In this document: one piece after another, positions 43,935 through 53,615 of the stretch | Position numbering within the stretch: the stretch's first letter is position 1 | Layout: each line of letters opens with the position of its first letter | Source: Gammaproteobacteria bacterium | Lineage (GTDB): Bacteria; Pseudomonadota; Gammaproteobacteria; Xanthomonadales; Wenzhouxiangellaceae | Length of the DNA: 64,000 bases | Direction: 5' to 3' | Assembly (NCBI GenBank): GCA_021772975.1 | Contig: JAJFKY010000001.1 | Span: 62,001 to 126,000 of the forward strand | Program-made: the position numbers and the translations under genes | The notes under the pieces: generated by a model | Database searches by the model: none | Seen by the model: only the letters and a program-made list of their open reading frames with translations | Told to the model about the DNA's origin: nothing

Positions 43935-46307
43935 TTAAAAATCCACCTTTCGAGCATAACAATCAAACTTAACGGGGTGTGAAACACGGCCAGCCCTGTA
44001 AGCCTTGCCTACTAAGTTAGTTCTTGTAACAAAACGCCTGCGAAGCTGCTTAGTCGCATCCTCAAAAAGATGAGTAATGCCCGCCTCTTCTTCCGGTGGG
44101 TCTCCAATATAATCGCTTTGAACGTACCAGTCGAAAAAACCCGATGCGTTTTTACCTAACTTTACTGGGTAAAGATGCCATACCAACGGCAAAGCCCATA
44201 CACTGACATCAAATTCTTTGACCTCATAGAAAAATGAGTAAGCACTGGGATTCGCACAATTCGCAGTAAGTGCACTTGCGGATGGTATCGTGCTGAAACT
44301 ACATAGGTTAGGCAGTTGGTGAGAAGAATTTGGAGTATTATCGAACTCCCCTAATGGGTCGACAACACAATATGTAACCTTTTCAACGGCAATTTCATAA
44401 TATTTTGGTAAAGCCGAATCATATCTAATAGCATTTGTATAGACAGGAGACCCCCATCGATCCATATAATATGCCGCACCTAAAGCAAGCCCTTCGACAG
44501 AGTTATGAAAATTGCATTGCCATATTCCAGCAGGGTCAGGAGGGGTAAATGCAACCAACTCTGCGGCATTCACTAGCGACTCATCACCACAGCTAACACC
44601 CGCCAAAGGAACGCTATTCGACACACTATGCGGATCATATGCGATAGCAGAAGTTGTCAGTTCTGTGTGCATTTTTTTCCACCTTAACGCATGATAACCC
44701 CAACCTGTCTCAAGAGCACTTAAAGGCGGTGTATGCGGTACTGTGTAATTTACATGAGGATCCGCATCAATTGTTAAATTTGGGTGCATCAGGTCCATTT
44801 GATAAGATTTCTGATAATCACAGGCTCCAGATTTTACAGCAGCGCACCGAATGCCAATAACAGGGTTTTCAAAACGATCTGACCAAATCACTACAGGCCG
44901 CTTTAAGTCAGGGGCTTTAAAATAATTGACAGCTTTAATCTCTTTTAAACTTAATGACGAAAATGCCAGAAAATAACTTTGTTCTTTTTCATTCATTAAC
45001 GCTTCAGGAAAAACTGTCGTATAACTCAGCATCGTTGTTTCCAGAAAAGGGAAGCCCCGACCAGCTTTACCTGCTAAAATAACAGTGTTATTGTTATTTA
45101 TATAAACGCTATCTATTGCATCAATGCCCGCCCCACCAAAATAAGTGCTGGCATGTAATTTTTTCCCGCTCTTACCAAGCTTTAATAAAAAAGCGTCATA
45201 AGCCCCGCCCAGGGTTTTTTGCATTGGCTCAACCACAGGGAAATTAATCGAATTAGTCTTGCCTACAATATATATATCACCTTCATCGGATAAAGTTATG
45301 CCATGCGCTATATCATTCTTAGCTCCGCCCAAAATTGTTGTAGATAAAACCCTAGAACCACTACTATCTAACTTAGCAACAAAGACGTCCTTATCTATGT
45401 CTCGATTACGTATTGACTCATATGAAACCGTACTGCCTGCCACATAAACCGTGCCATTCAATGATTTTCGCGCATCGTAATCATCAAAATGCTCGCTATA
45501 CATCAGCTCATAAGTTATCGTGATCGGATGTCCTGGATTGTAACGACCGAGCGAAAAGCCAAAAACATCTTCGTCAATGTCAAAATCAACCTCAATTTTC
45601 CTGCCCCGCTGGTTAGCTATGAGCCTACCCAAGCTGAAAGTTCTTTGCCTGGCCCCACTGTTTATAGAGAAACTCAATATGCCCGTTTCTTTATTTTTTT
45701 TAACCCAATTTAAACCAGTATAGATCCATTTTATTTTTTTAATTTCCATAGGTGATGAAACCGTATAAACACTATGCAGCACTCTTCCGTTTGCCTTGTA
45801 ACGCAACTTTACACCATCATATAATTCGCTATATTCAATACCAGAGAAATTCACTAAATTAGATTTCCAATCCTCAGCCACAGAACCTAAAAAACTATGC
45901 GTTAAAGCTTCCGCGGGAGATATGCCCTTGATAGTAGTCGCCGGTCCAGCTTTATCATAATGCATATCTAAAATGGCAGCAGGTGCGCCGCCCTCTTCAC
46001 TAACCGCAATTGTAAACCCCTCATTAGTGAAAGACATCGCTGCCGTTCCCAAGTTATTTGCATGAAACTTTTCTGAAGGATTCCCTACGCCGACATTCTC
46101 TATAAAATGCACTGGGACTCCTTTGGCAAGATCTAGCTCAACTTTATCTTCAGGTTGACCTAAGTTTTCTTTAACCGGCGGCTCAGGATGATCTATTAGA
46201 TGCGTTACTTTGTGATCACATCCACTTATAGTGAAAATTAATGCTGCGAACCCTAACAAATGCTTAATTTTCTGAAATGTATTTTCTGCGCGCCCTTCGA
46301 TTTTCAT
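43935..46307 (-). CDS. SBBP-repeat lipoprotein with DUF7948-like domain
   Basis: This 790-residue protein has a lipoprotein signal (hydrophobic GFAALIFTISGC). The N-terminal domain (about 55-290) has VHFIENVGVGNPSEKFHA and resembles DUF7948. SBBP beta-propeller repeats follow (VFVAKLDSSGSRVLSTTILGG, DAFLLKLGKSGKKLHASTYFGG, each with a DIAHGITL or DAIDSVYI strand). The C-terminal 350 residues are unrecognised, with many Cys, and may be an effector or adhesive part. The gene and its 590-base upstream region are visibly more AT-rich than the neighbours, suggesting transfer. It is likely exposed at the outer membrane. Confidence 0.75.
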   Translation of the reverse strand: MKIEGRAENTFQKIKHLLGFAALIFTISGCDHKVTHLIDHPEPPVKENLGQPEDKVELDLAKGVPVHFIENVGVGNPSEKFHANNLGTAAMSFTNEGFTIAVSEEGGAPAAILDMHYDKAGPATTIKGISPAEALTHSFLGSVAEDWKSNLVNFSGIEYSELYDGVKLRYKANGRVLHSVYTVSSPMEIKKIKWIYTGLNWVKKNKETGILSFSINSGARQRTFSLGRLIANQRGRKIEVDFDIDEDVFGFSLGRYNPGHPITITYELMYSEHFDDYDARKSLNGTVYVAGSTVSYESIRNRDIDKDVFVAKLDSSGSRVLSTTILGGAKNDIAHGITLSDEGDIYIVGKTNSINFPVVEPMQKTLGGAYDAFLLKLGKSGKKLHASTYFGGAGIDAIDSVYINNNNTVILAGKAGRGFPFLETTMLSYTTVFPEALMNEKEQSYFLAFSSLSLKEIKAVNYFKAPDLKRPVVIWSDRFENPVIGIRCAAVKSGACDYQKSYQMDLMHPNLTIDADPHVNYTVPHTPPLSALETGWGYHALRWKKMHTELTTSAIAYDPHSVSNSVPLAGVSCGDESLVNAAELVAFTPPDPAGIWQCNFHNSVEGLALGAAYYMDRWGSPVYTNAIRYDSALPKYYEIAVEKVTYCVVDPLGEFDNTPNSSHQLPNLCSFSTIPSASALTANCANPSAYSFFYEVKEFDVSVWALPLVWHLYPVKLGKNASGFFDWYVQSDYIGDPPEEEAGITHLFEDATKQLRRRFVTRTNLVGKAYRAGRVSHPVKFDCYARKVDF

Positions 46308-46578
46308 ATTAACCTCTTTTAAATCAACCCTTTAAAAATAATCAGCTTTACTTCTTATAAATAGCCATCCAACCAATTTAAAAACCCTTAGGATTCATCA
46401 TATATCTATAGGCGACACACACCGATGTGATTCAACATTATTTGTAATTAATTTAACAGCAACGCAATCCATTAGGCACCTTATGATGATGCATAACACA
46501 TTAAAAGACGTGCGCTATTGAAAGCCATTGTGCTATTGCATAGGGCATCAGCACCCACTACTTATTCAGATCATACCG
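46308..46578. other. AT-rich intergenic segment
   Basis: This segment holds the promoter region of the AT-rich SBBP gene. A decayed higB might be expected before the higA remnant, but I could not find one. No clear structure is visible. Confidence 0.4.
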
Positions 46579-46806
46579 ATGCACAATCCGCCATGCCCAG
46601 GTGAAGCGCTGAACAAACTGTGTCGTATCCTTTAGGTATAACTGTCGCCGCTACAGCCAAGTCTCTGGGCGTTAGCTGAAAAACTTTGTCTGCTATCACT
46701 AAATAACCGTGCCGAGATAAGTCCAGAGTTGGCAGTGCGGCTTTCTATTGCCTTTGATACATCATCTGAAAGCTGGTTAAACCAGCAAACCCAATTTTAT
46801 CCTTGA
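46579..46806 (+). pseudogene. higA: HigA-type antitoxin remnant
   Basis: Three frames read in turn give MHNPPCPGEALNKLCRIL (46579), LGITVAATAKSLGVS then TGA then KTLSAI (around 46632), and LNNRAEISPELAVRLSIAFD followed by SSESWLNQQTQFYP (to the stop at 46804). The composite matches the XRE-type HigA antitoxin, with NPPHPGE start, LGVSRKTLS recognition helix and SWLNLQ end. The Arg codon of SRKTLS has become TGA, and two shifts break the frame. No higB toxin could be found upstream. Confidence 0.7.
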
Positions 46807-46897
46807 AGTACCGAACAGCATTGCTTAGAGTTCAAAGCCCCCAGGCTGTATGACAGATAACCTCGTCATCAACCCTCAACCACTTTCAGCAATGATC

Positions 46898-47662
46898 CTA
46901 CTGGATCGTCCATCCACCGTCTACAACAATACATTGCCCGGTGATATTGCGTGCTGGCGGACTGATCAAAAAGGCGGCAATACCTGCCAGTTCATCAAAT
47001 TCAATAAAGGCTTTTTTGGGCATGGGCTTAAGCATAATGGTTTCGACGACTGCATCCTCACTGATGCCATGCTCGTGCGCCTGTGCTGCGATTTGCTGGT
47101 CGACCAATGGCGTTTTGACGTAAGCCGGGCAGATGGTGTTGATGGTGATGTCGGTATTGGCGGTTTCCAGAGCAGTCACCTTGGATAAACCGACCAGACC
47201 ATGTTTGGCGGCCACATAGGCGCTTTTGTAATTCGAGGCGACCAATGAATGCACCGAGCCAATATTGATAATCCGTCCAAAACCCCGTTGACGCATGTGC
47301 GGCAACACCGCACGTGTCAATCGCGCCACCCCAACCAGCATCACCTGGATTAACAGCTCCCACTGGTCCATCGGAAACTCTTCCAAGCGAGATACATGCT
47401 GCAAACCGGCGTTGTTGATCAACACATCAACCTGCGCCAATTGATCAGCCGCTTTTGCTATGGATTCATCACTGGTGACGTCCAGTGCAAAGCCAACCGC
47501 ATCTCCAGCAGCAGCACGAATTTTTTGAGCCACCGCTTGTGCCGCATCCGCCTGCAAATCGCTGATCAGTATTCGATGGCCTGCTGTCGCCAGCTGTTCA
47601 GCGATACCCGCGCCAATGCCGCTGCCCGCGCCGGTAATTAATATGCTGTGTGCGTTTGCCAT
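46898..47662 (-). CDS. bdhA: 3-hydroxybutyrate dehydrogenase (SDR family)
   Basis: This protein of about 254 residues has the Rossmann motif ITGAGSGIGAGIAEQL, the NNAG motif (LINNAGLQHVSRLEEFP) and the catalytic SVHS / Y-x-x-x-K set (INIGSVHSLVASNYKSAYVAAKHGLVG). It closes with GQCIVVDGGWTIQ, as D-3-hydroxybutyrate dehydrogenases do. The motif CPAYVKTPLVDQQI and the length fit BdhA. It oxidises (R)-3-hydroxybutyrate to acetoacetate with NAD+. The ATG at 47662 (MANAHSILITG) fits the fold better than one eight codons upstream. It is divergent from the 3HB-oligomer hydrolase; the shared promoter holds a GTAC-N4-GTAC element. Confidence 0.92.
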   Translation of the reverse strand: MANAHSILITGAGSGIGAGIAEQLATAGHRILISDLQADAAQAVAQKIRAAAGDAVGFALDVTSDESIAKAADQLAQVDVLINNAGLQHVSRLEEFPMDQWELLIQVMLVGVARLTRAVLPHMRQRGFGRIINIGSVHSLVASNYKSAYVAAKHGLVGLSKVTALETANTDITINTICPAYVKTPLVDQQIAAQAHEHGISEDAVVETIMLKPMPKKAFIEFDELAGIAAFLISPPARNITGQCIVVDGGWTIQ

Positions 47663-47697
47663 CGGGTCTGATTGTAACAACCCCACCGTCGCTCAGG

Positions 47698-47714
47698 TTG
47701 GTACATTCGTACAA
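47698..47714. promoter_or_regulatory. GTAC-N4-GTAC element, bdhA/hydrolase promoter
   Basis: TTGGTACATTCGTACAA lies in the divergent intergenic region 36 bases from bdhA and 65 bases from the hydrolase. Its reverse complement (TTGTAC-GAAT-GTACCA) closely matches TTGTAC-GTTG-GTACAG at 56126-56141. This suggests a common operator for the PHB genes. Confidence 0.6.
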
Positions 47715-47778
47715 TGGCTTGTGCCATGCCTGGATGTTACTAATGACTATTGTGCCGAAGTTATTGCCCGAGGTTGCT

Positions 47779-49719
47779 ATGCGTTATCTGATCTGTGTGC
47801 TTTTACTGCTGCTGTTAAATGGCTGCCAGCCCGCAGCCGATGATGCAGCTGTGCCGACAACAGCAGTTGACGCCGGGCATGACTCAGACATCGATCAGAC
47901 CGTCGAACCCGCCACGGCTGAAAGCCATGTCGACAACCAGCGCATTGAGCGCCGGCTTGACGATTTACTCACCTCCGGCCTCGGCGTCAGTGGTTTGCGC
48001 GAACCGCCGCCGGTATTCGCTAACCCCGCAGCACCGACACCCGAAGAGTTGCGCCGCCTGGCTTTGCATACCAATTACCGTGCCTTGCAGGATGTTGCCG
48101 AGGCCAGCGGTTTCGGGCTTGAACACGAGCTCCTGCAGGCTACCTCTGGCGTGGAGATTCTGGCCTGGCGTGAATTGGATGGATTGCGCTATCCACACGC
48201 GGTCGCGATGCAGATTCCTGACAGCTTTAATGTGCAACAGCCTTGTCTGGTGGTGGCCGCGGCTTCCGGCTCACGCGGCGTATACGGCGCGGCCGCGGTA
48301 GTGGGTGATTGGGCGTTATCGCACCACTGTGCAGCGATCTATACCGATAAAGGCGCCGGTACCGGTTTTTATGATCTGGATAGCGGTCAAGGCCTGACTT
48401 TAGATGGCAAGCTCACCGCCCGTCCCACCGGCTATCAGCCAGACAGCATGGCGACTGGCGAAAACCCGATCCCCTACCAGGTGGCCATCAAGCACGCTCA
48501 CAGTACGGATAATCCTGAAGCACGCTGGGGCGACTTCGTGCTGGATGCCGCCCGTTTCGCGGTGGCTGAACTGCAGCAGAGGTTTGCGGATCTGGGTCAG
48601 CTTCGCATCATCGGCGCCGGTATATCCAATGGCGGTTCAGCCGTATTGCGTGCGGCCGAAGCCGATCATGCCGGCCTGCTGGATGCGGTGGTAGCGGGCG
48701 AGCCCAATATCTACCCACCGGCGGTTGATGCCGTGGTGGCCACGGCTGAAGCCCGTTACCCGGTATCCGATGCTTTGCCGCTATACAGCTATGCGACGGA
48801 GTTGGGGTTGTTTCAGCCCTGCGCATTGCTGCATGACATCACCGCCAATGACCCGTTCGGCGCCGCGCTGGCATTCCGGCAGGCGGAACTGGCCGGGCAA
48901 TGCGAGCAGCTGCTGGCTGCTGGCCGGCTGGCTGACGCTGAGCCAGAGTCAGCCAGCCGGGCATTGGATAAACTGTTATTGACGCCTTCGGCACGCCGCC
49001 TGGGTCTGGTCAACTTTACCCTGGGTCTGTGGCCGGCGGTCACGGCTGCCTATGCCCAGGCCTATCAACGACAAACCACGGCAGCACCAGTATGCGGGAT
49101 CGGTTATGCGGCCGTGGGCACGGATGGCAAAGCCCGGCCAACGACTCTGGCGGAACGCGCCGGATGGTTTGCCACCAGTAGCGGGATAGCTCCAACCGCT
49201 GGATTGGTGCTGGTTGATCAGCACGGTCAGGCACTGACTTCGTCCGACGCCCTGGTCAACAGCGCCAGTTGCTGGCATGAGCTTGCTCGGCAAACCGGCA
49301 CAGTGCTGCAGCAATCGCTTGCGACAACCCGCAGCACCGCCCGAATTAAAACTATCCCGGTGCTGATTGTCCACGGACAGGCCGATTCGCTGGTCCTCGT
49401 CAATCACAGTTCGCGCCCGTATGTGGCTGCCGGTTATCAGCAGGGCAGTGCTGTTTATTATTACGAAATCGAACACGCCAACCATTTTGATGCGCTGCTC
49501 GGCGCACCCGGTATGCGCGACCACATCGTGGCCATCCATCCTTATCTGGTAGCTGCCCTGGAGCAAGCCTGGAACCATCTGGAAAATGCAGCAGCGATCG
49601 CGCCCAGTCAATTGGTGCGCACCCGGCCCGGCACGGATTATTCACCATCTGTGTTAATCAATGAACCGGGTGATAATGCGATTGTGTTTGCCGGCGGGGT
49701 TTTGGTGATTCCAGAATAA
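47779..49719 (+). CDS. D-(-)-3-hydroxybutyrate oligomer hydrolase, lipoprotein
   Basis: This protein has about 646 residues. A lipoprotein signal (MRYLICVLLLLLLNGC) anchors it in the envelope, unlike soluble family members. The alpha/beta hydrolase of the 3HB-oligomer hydrolase family has LVVAAASGSRGVYGAAAVVG, YTDKGAGTGFYDL and the nucleophile S283 in GAGISNGGSAVL. The late histidine segment reads EIEHANHFDALLGAPGM, with VLIVHGQADSLVLVNHSSRPY before it. It cleaves 3-hydroxybutyrate dimers and oligomers, giving monomers for BdhA. The start at 47779 gives the lipobox. The envelope location suggests it acts on oligomers imported by the TonB receptor. Confidence 0.9.
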   Translation: MRYLICVLLLLLLNGCQPAADDAAVPTTAVDAGHDSDIDQTVEPATAESHVDNQRIERRLDDLLTSGLGVSGLREPPPVFANPAAPTPEELRRLALHTNYRALQDVAEASGFGLEHELLQATSGVEILAWRELDGLRYPHAVAMQIPDSFNVQQPCLVVAAASGSRGVYGAAAVVGDWALSHHCAAIYTDKGAGTGFYDLDSGQGLTLDGKLTARPTGYQPDSMATGENPIPYQVAIKHAHSTDNPEARWGDFVLDAARFAVAELQQRFADLGQLRIIGAGISNGGSAVLRAAEADHAGLLDAVVAGEPNIYPPAVDAVVATAEARYPVSDALPLYSYATELGLFQPCALLHDITANDPFGAALAFRQAELAGQCEQLLAAGRLADAEPESASRALDKLLLTPSARRLGLVNFTLGLWPAVTAAYAQAYQRQTTAAPVCGIGYAAVGTDGKARPTTLAERAGWFATSSGIAPTAGLVLVDQHGQALTSSDALVNSASCWHELARQTGTVLQQSLATTRSTARIKTIPVLIVHGQADSLVLVNHSSRPYVAAGYQQGSAVYYYEIEHANHFDALLGAPGMRDHIVAIHPYLVAALEQAWNHLENAAAIAPSQLVRTRPGTDYSPSVLINEPGDNAIVFAGGVLVIPE

Positions 49720-49895
49720 ACATAAAAATGGATTACCACCTGCGCAGTAATGACGATGCACGGTAATCAGCAGTATTAATATCAGCTTTTATAACGCACT
49801 TGCTTCCGGGATGCCTAAACCATCGAAGTTCACCCAAAATAATCTGTCTGAATCTACGTAATCCGTGGATGTCTTTTCTTGCTTTTTACCGGGTA

Positions 49896-52800
49896 CTAAT
49901 CAGCACTTCGCTGGCTTCGCTCAATACGTTCCAATAAAGCACGCAAAGCCATTGGCCGGACCGGCTTGTTCAAATAATAAATGCCGGCAGCGCGGACGGC
50001 CTCACGCACGGCCTCGCTGTAATCGGCGGTGACAATAGCAGCCGGGACTTCGCGCTGCAGCTTGGTGCGAATAACGCCGATCAAATCCAGACCGGTGCGG
50101 TTCTGGTCAAGGTGATAATCCGCCAGAATCAAGTGTGGCTGATAATCGCCGGCCATAGCTATACCCTGATGCCAGCTGCGTGCCGCCGTGGTGCTGCAAC
50201 CCCAGCTTGCCAGTAAACCAGTCAAAGCCTTGAGCACAGCGGTATCATCTTCGATACACAATACCCTCAGATGTACCTGGTTGTGCTCCGGCAAACCCGG
50301 CTGTAATTCACTGGCCATCGGATTTGTAATGGGCACCTCGATGCCAAACAGCGCACCGGCACCGGCGGTTGAGCGGATTTCAACCGGATAATCCAATAAG
50401 CCTGCAATGCCTTTGACAATCGCCAGACCCAGACCCAACCCCTCGCCTCCATGCCGATTGTCCTTGAGCTGCCGAAATTCCTCAAAGATGTGCTCCTGCT
50501 CGCGCAGCGGGATACCCGGACCGGTGTCCACCACCTGAATGCAGACCCTCTCGCCACGCCGGCGGCAACCCAGCACAATCCGGCCCTGTTCGGTATAGCG
50601 CACCGCATTGGCCAGAAAATTCTGCACGATGCGACGCAGCAGTTGCCGGTCACTGCTGACCCATAACCGGGTTGGGATTTGCGTCAGGGTCAGTCCTTTT
50701 TCCCGCGCCATGGCAACATATTCCAGCGTCAGCCCATCCAGCAGTTCCGCCAGGGCAAAGGATTCAACCACCGGCTGCAGACCCCCGGCTTCCAGTTTGG
50801 ACATATCCAGTAAACCGCCCAGCAGCGATTCCACCGATTGCAGCGAACTGTAAATATGCTGCACCGTTGCCAGGTGCTGGGGGGTATTCAACTGATGCGA
50901 CAGCGTGTGAGTAAACAGGTGGGCGGCATTCAGTGGCTGAAATACGTCATGACTGATAGCTGCCAGAAACCGGCTTTTTGCGTTGTTGGCGCGCTCGGCC
51001 TCGATTTTGGCGGCATTGAGTTCCGCGGTGCGCTGCTGCACGCGATCTTCCAGGGTTTCATTGGCCTCGCGCAATGCCTGTTCGGCCCGCCGGTATTCAG
51101 TGATATCGGAAAAACTGGTGACAAAACCGCCATCCGGCATGGGATTGCCACGCAACTCCAGCACCCGGCCATCGCGGTGCTGGCGTTCATACACATAGGC
51201 ACTGCCGTTACGCAGATGCGCCAGGCGTTTTTCCACGTGCGCTGAGACCGGGCCCGGCCCGCACATGCCACGCTCCGCGTTGTAACGGATCAGTTCCGCC
51301 ACCGGCCGGCCGACTTCCACAAAACCATGCGGGTATTCCAGTAGTTCCAGATAACGCTGATTCCAGGCCACCAGCTGTAAATCCGCGTCTACCACGCTCA
51401 CGCCCTGATCAATATTTTCCAGTGCGGCGCTTAACAGTTGCTGACTGAAGCGCACCGCCTGGGAGGCCTCGCCCACAATCGCGGCCATGGTTTCCGGCGC
51501 CACACTGCGGCCACGCAGGCCGGCATCCAACAACAGCCGCGCGGAGGAGGCGCCCACCACCGCTGCCAGTTGACGCTCGGCGTAAGCCAGCACGGCATTG
51601 TCCGCAGCGGCAGCGGGCTGCCGCAGAACCTGAGGAAACTGCCGTCGGAACAGCGCCACTCGCTCCTGATCAAAAAACTCCTCAATCAGTGCTTCGACAT
51701 CCATCAAAGAGGCTTTGCCTGACCAATCCGTGGTCTCGCCGGATAAGGCCTGTTCGGTTAAACCGTGCGGATCAACAAACTGAGCAGCCTGACGACGTTC
51801 GGCGGGGGTCACGCCGGTAGCCAGTGAAACCACCACAAAGCCGATGCTGTTCAGTAGCAGGCTGATCAACGCGCCATGCGCCAATGGGTTCAATCCGCCC
51901 AGTCCCAGCAACGCGGTGGGCCGGGTCCAGGCCATATCGAATAGCCCACGCTCCAGCAATTGACTGGAAAACCACCCCGCCTCAACCAGGTTGGGCAGCA
52001 TCAGCGTCCAGGCCCACAAACCAAAGCCGATGCTCAAACCGGCATATACGCCGCGCCGGTTGGCCCGCCGCCAATACATGCCGCCGATAATCGCCGGACC
52101 AAACTGCGCCACGGCCGCAAACGCCAGTGCGCCGATGCTGGCCAGTGCCTCGGCTTCACCGATGTAGCGGTAATATCCGTAAGCCAGCAAAAACAGCCCG
52201 GCAATGGTCAATCGCCGCAACACCAATACCGTGCGTGTGACCACCGGACCACGATGAGCCAGCCAGCCGCGACGCAGGGCTATCGGGATCAACACATCGT
52301 TACTGAGCATGATCGACAAGGCCACGCTGGCCATGATCACCATCGAGGTGGCAGCGCTGAGGCCACCCAGGAAAGCCACAATGGTCAGCCAGCCGTAGTC
52401 GCTGGAAGCCGGCAACGCCAGCATATAGGTGTCCGCGTCCACACCGTCAACTCCGAAAGCAGCCAGACCGGCGCGCGCGACCGGCAGGATAAATATCGAC
52501 ATCGCCAGCAGGTACAGCGGAAATGCCCAGCTGGCGGTGGCGATGTGCCGCCGGTCCATGCACTCCACGAAGCCGACATGAAACTGACGTGGCAGACAGA
52601 ACATCGCCAGCGCGCCCAGGCCCGCCAGGGTTAAAAACAACTCATCCCCCATCGCTTTGACGTTGTCCAGGCGCAACGCAAATAACTCACTGGGCCGCTC
52701 GCTGATAAAAAAGCAGATGCCAATGGCCACCACCCATAACGCCAGCAGTTTCAGCACCGACTCAAACGCCATCGCCACCACCAGCCCATGTTGATGCTCG

Positions 52801-53351
52801 GTGGCATCGACCTTGCGGGTGCCAAACAGGATCGCAAAAGCAGCCAATGCGATGGCAATATAGAAGGTGCCGTCATTGAATACCGGCAGTTCCCGCTGCT
52901 GCAGATGATCAATACCGGTGGTAAGCTCAAAGCCGATCGCCACTGCTTTGAGCTGCAGGGCAATGTAGGGCGTGATGCCGAACAAGGCGATCACGGTTAC
53001 CGCTGCGGCCAGTCCCGAGCTTTTGCCGTAACGCGCGGAAACCCAGTCAGCAATCGAAGTGATGTTGTGGTGCCTGGTCAGGTCATACAACTTGCGCAGC
53101 ATTCGCACGCCAAACACCAGCAGTAAGATCGTTCCAACGTAGGTCGGCGGCACAAACCAGCCGGTTGCCGCCGCTTGTCCCACCGTGCCATAAAAAGCCC
53201 ACGAAGTGCAGTAAACCCCCAGCGACAAGGTATACAGCCAGGGCCGCCAGCGTGCCAGCAGCTCTACCCGTTGCTCACCCCACCAGGCAACCGCAAATAA
53301 CAACCCCACCCACAGCAGTGAGAGCAAGGCCAGTGTAGTGATGGAAACCAT
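49896..53351 (-). CDS. SSS-transporter/PAS hybrid histidine kinase with receiver
   Basis: This 1151-residue protein starts with a sodium-solute symporter (SSS/PutP-like) domain (1 to about 500, 12-13 helices; SLLWVGLLFAVAWWGEQRV, YGKSSGLAAAVTVIALFGITPY). A linker and a PAS domain (about 640-760; NIDQGVSVVDADLQLVAWNQ) follow. Next come a coiled coil and the HisKA domain with H801 (AAISHDVFQPLNAAHLF). The HATPase_c domain has QNFLANAVRYTEQG and DTGPGIPLREQE. The receiver has D1078 (LILADYHLDQNRTG). This is the layout of CbrA/CrbS-type sensors that track carbon sources. Its cognate regulator is probably the LuxR-type protein at 57514-58191. Confidence 0.92.
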   Translation of the reverse strand: MVSITTLALLSLLWVGLLFAVAWWGEQRVELLARWRPWLYTLSLGVYCTSWAFYGTVGQAAATGWFVPPTYVGTILLLVFGVRMLRKLYDLTRHHNITSIADWVSARYGKSSGLAAAVTVIALFGITPYIALQLKAVAIGFELTTGIDHLQQRELPVFNDGTFYIAIALAAFAILFGTRKVDATEHQHGLVVAMAFESVLKLLALWVVAIGICFFISERPSELFALRLDNVKAMGDELFLTLAGLGALAMFCLPRQFHVGFVECMDRRHIATASWAFPLYLLAMSIFILPVARAGLAAFGVDGVDADTYMLALPASSDYGWLTIVAFLGGLSAATSMVIMASVALSIMLSNDVLIPIALRRGWLAHRGPVVTRTVLVLRRLTIAGLFLLAYGYYRYIGEAEALASIGALAFAAVAQFGPAIIGGMYWRRANRRGVYAGLSIGFGLWAWTLMLPNLVEAGWFSSQLLERGLFDMAWTRPTALLGLGGLNPLAHGALISLLLNSIGFVVVSLATGVTPAERRQAAQFVDPHGLTEQALSGETTDWSGKASLMDVEALIEEFFDQERVALFRRQFPQVLRQPAAAADNAVLAYAERQLAAVVGASSARLLLDAGLRGRSVAPETMAAIVGEASQAVRFSQQLLSAALENIDQGVSVVDADLQLVAWNQRYLELLEYPHGFVEVGRPVAELIRYNAERGMCGPGPVSAHVEKRLAHLRNGSAYVYERQHRDGRVLELRGNPMPDGGFVTSFSDITEYRRAEQALREANETLEDRVQQRTAELNAAKIEAERANNAKSRFLAAISHDVFQPLNAAHLFTHTLSHQLNTPQHLATVQHIYSSLQSVESLLGGLLDMSKLEAGGLQPVVESFALAELLDGLTLEYVAMAREKGLTLTQIPTRLWVSSDRQLLRRIVQNFLANAVRYTEQGRIVLGCRRRGERVCIQVVDTGPGIPLREQEHIFEEFRQLKDNRHGGEGLGLGLAIVKGIAGLLDYPVEIRSTAGAGALFGIEVPITNPMASELQPGLPEHNQVHLRVLCIEDDTAVLKALTGLLASWGCSTTAARSWHQGIAMAGDYQPHLILADYHLDQNRTGLDLIGVIRTKLQREVPAAIVTADYSEAVREAVRAAGIYYLNKPVRPMALRALLERIERSQRSAD

Positions 53352-53520
53352 GGTTCAGGGTAGGCGGTGGCTGGCTGTGAATGGCAATGACTCAGCGCCT
53401 ATTCTAGCCTGGATCAGGGCCGCCGCAGGCAAGCTACCCATGGCACGCTTAAACATGGGATGCTGGATAAGTGCTGTTAACAGCCACCGACAGAACTTAT
53501 GCCCAGCGCCGCTAACCATG

Positions 53521-53550
53521 AAAAACCGGGGAGTCAGGAACCCTCCCCGG
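53521..53550 (-). terminator. Intrinsic terminator after TonB receptor gene
   Basis: On the minus strand CCGGGGAG and CTCCCCGG pair around a 9-base loop and are followed by TTTTT. It lies about 70 bases past the stop of the receptor gene and separates it from the kinase gene. Confidence 0.88.
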
Positions 53551-53615
53551 CGGGGCGCGACGGCATGCGTTGGTGGCTAAGCCATGCAGTCTGACAATGG
53601 CCGGCGGGCGGGTGG

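Noticed and set aside
48976-49611. 211-residue open frame opposite the 3HB-oligomer hydrolase
   Set aside because: It is covered by the hydrolase catalytic domain and has no recognisable features of its own.
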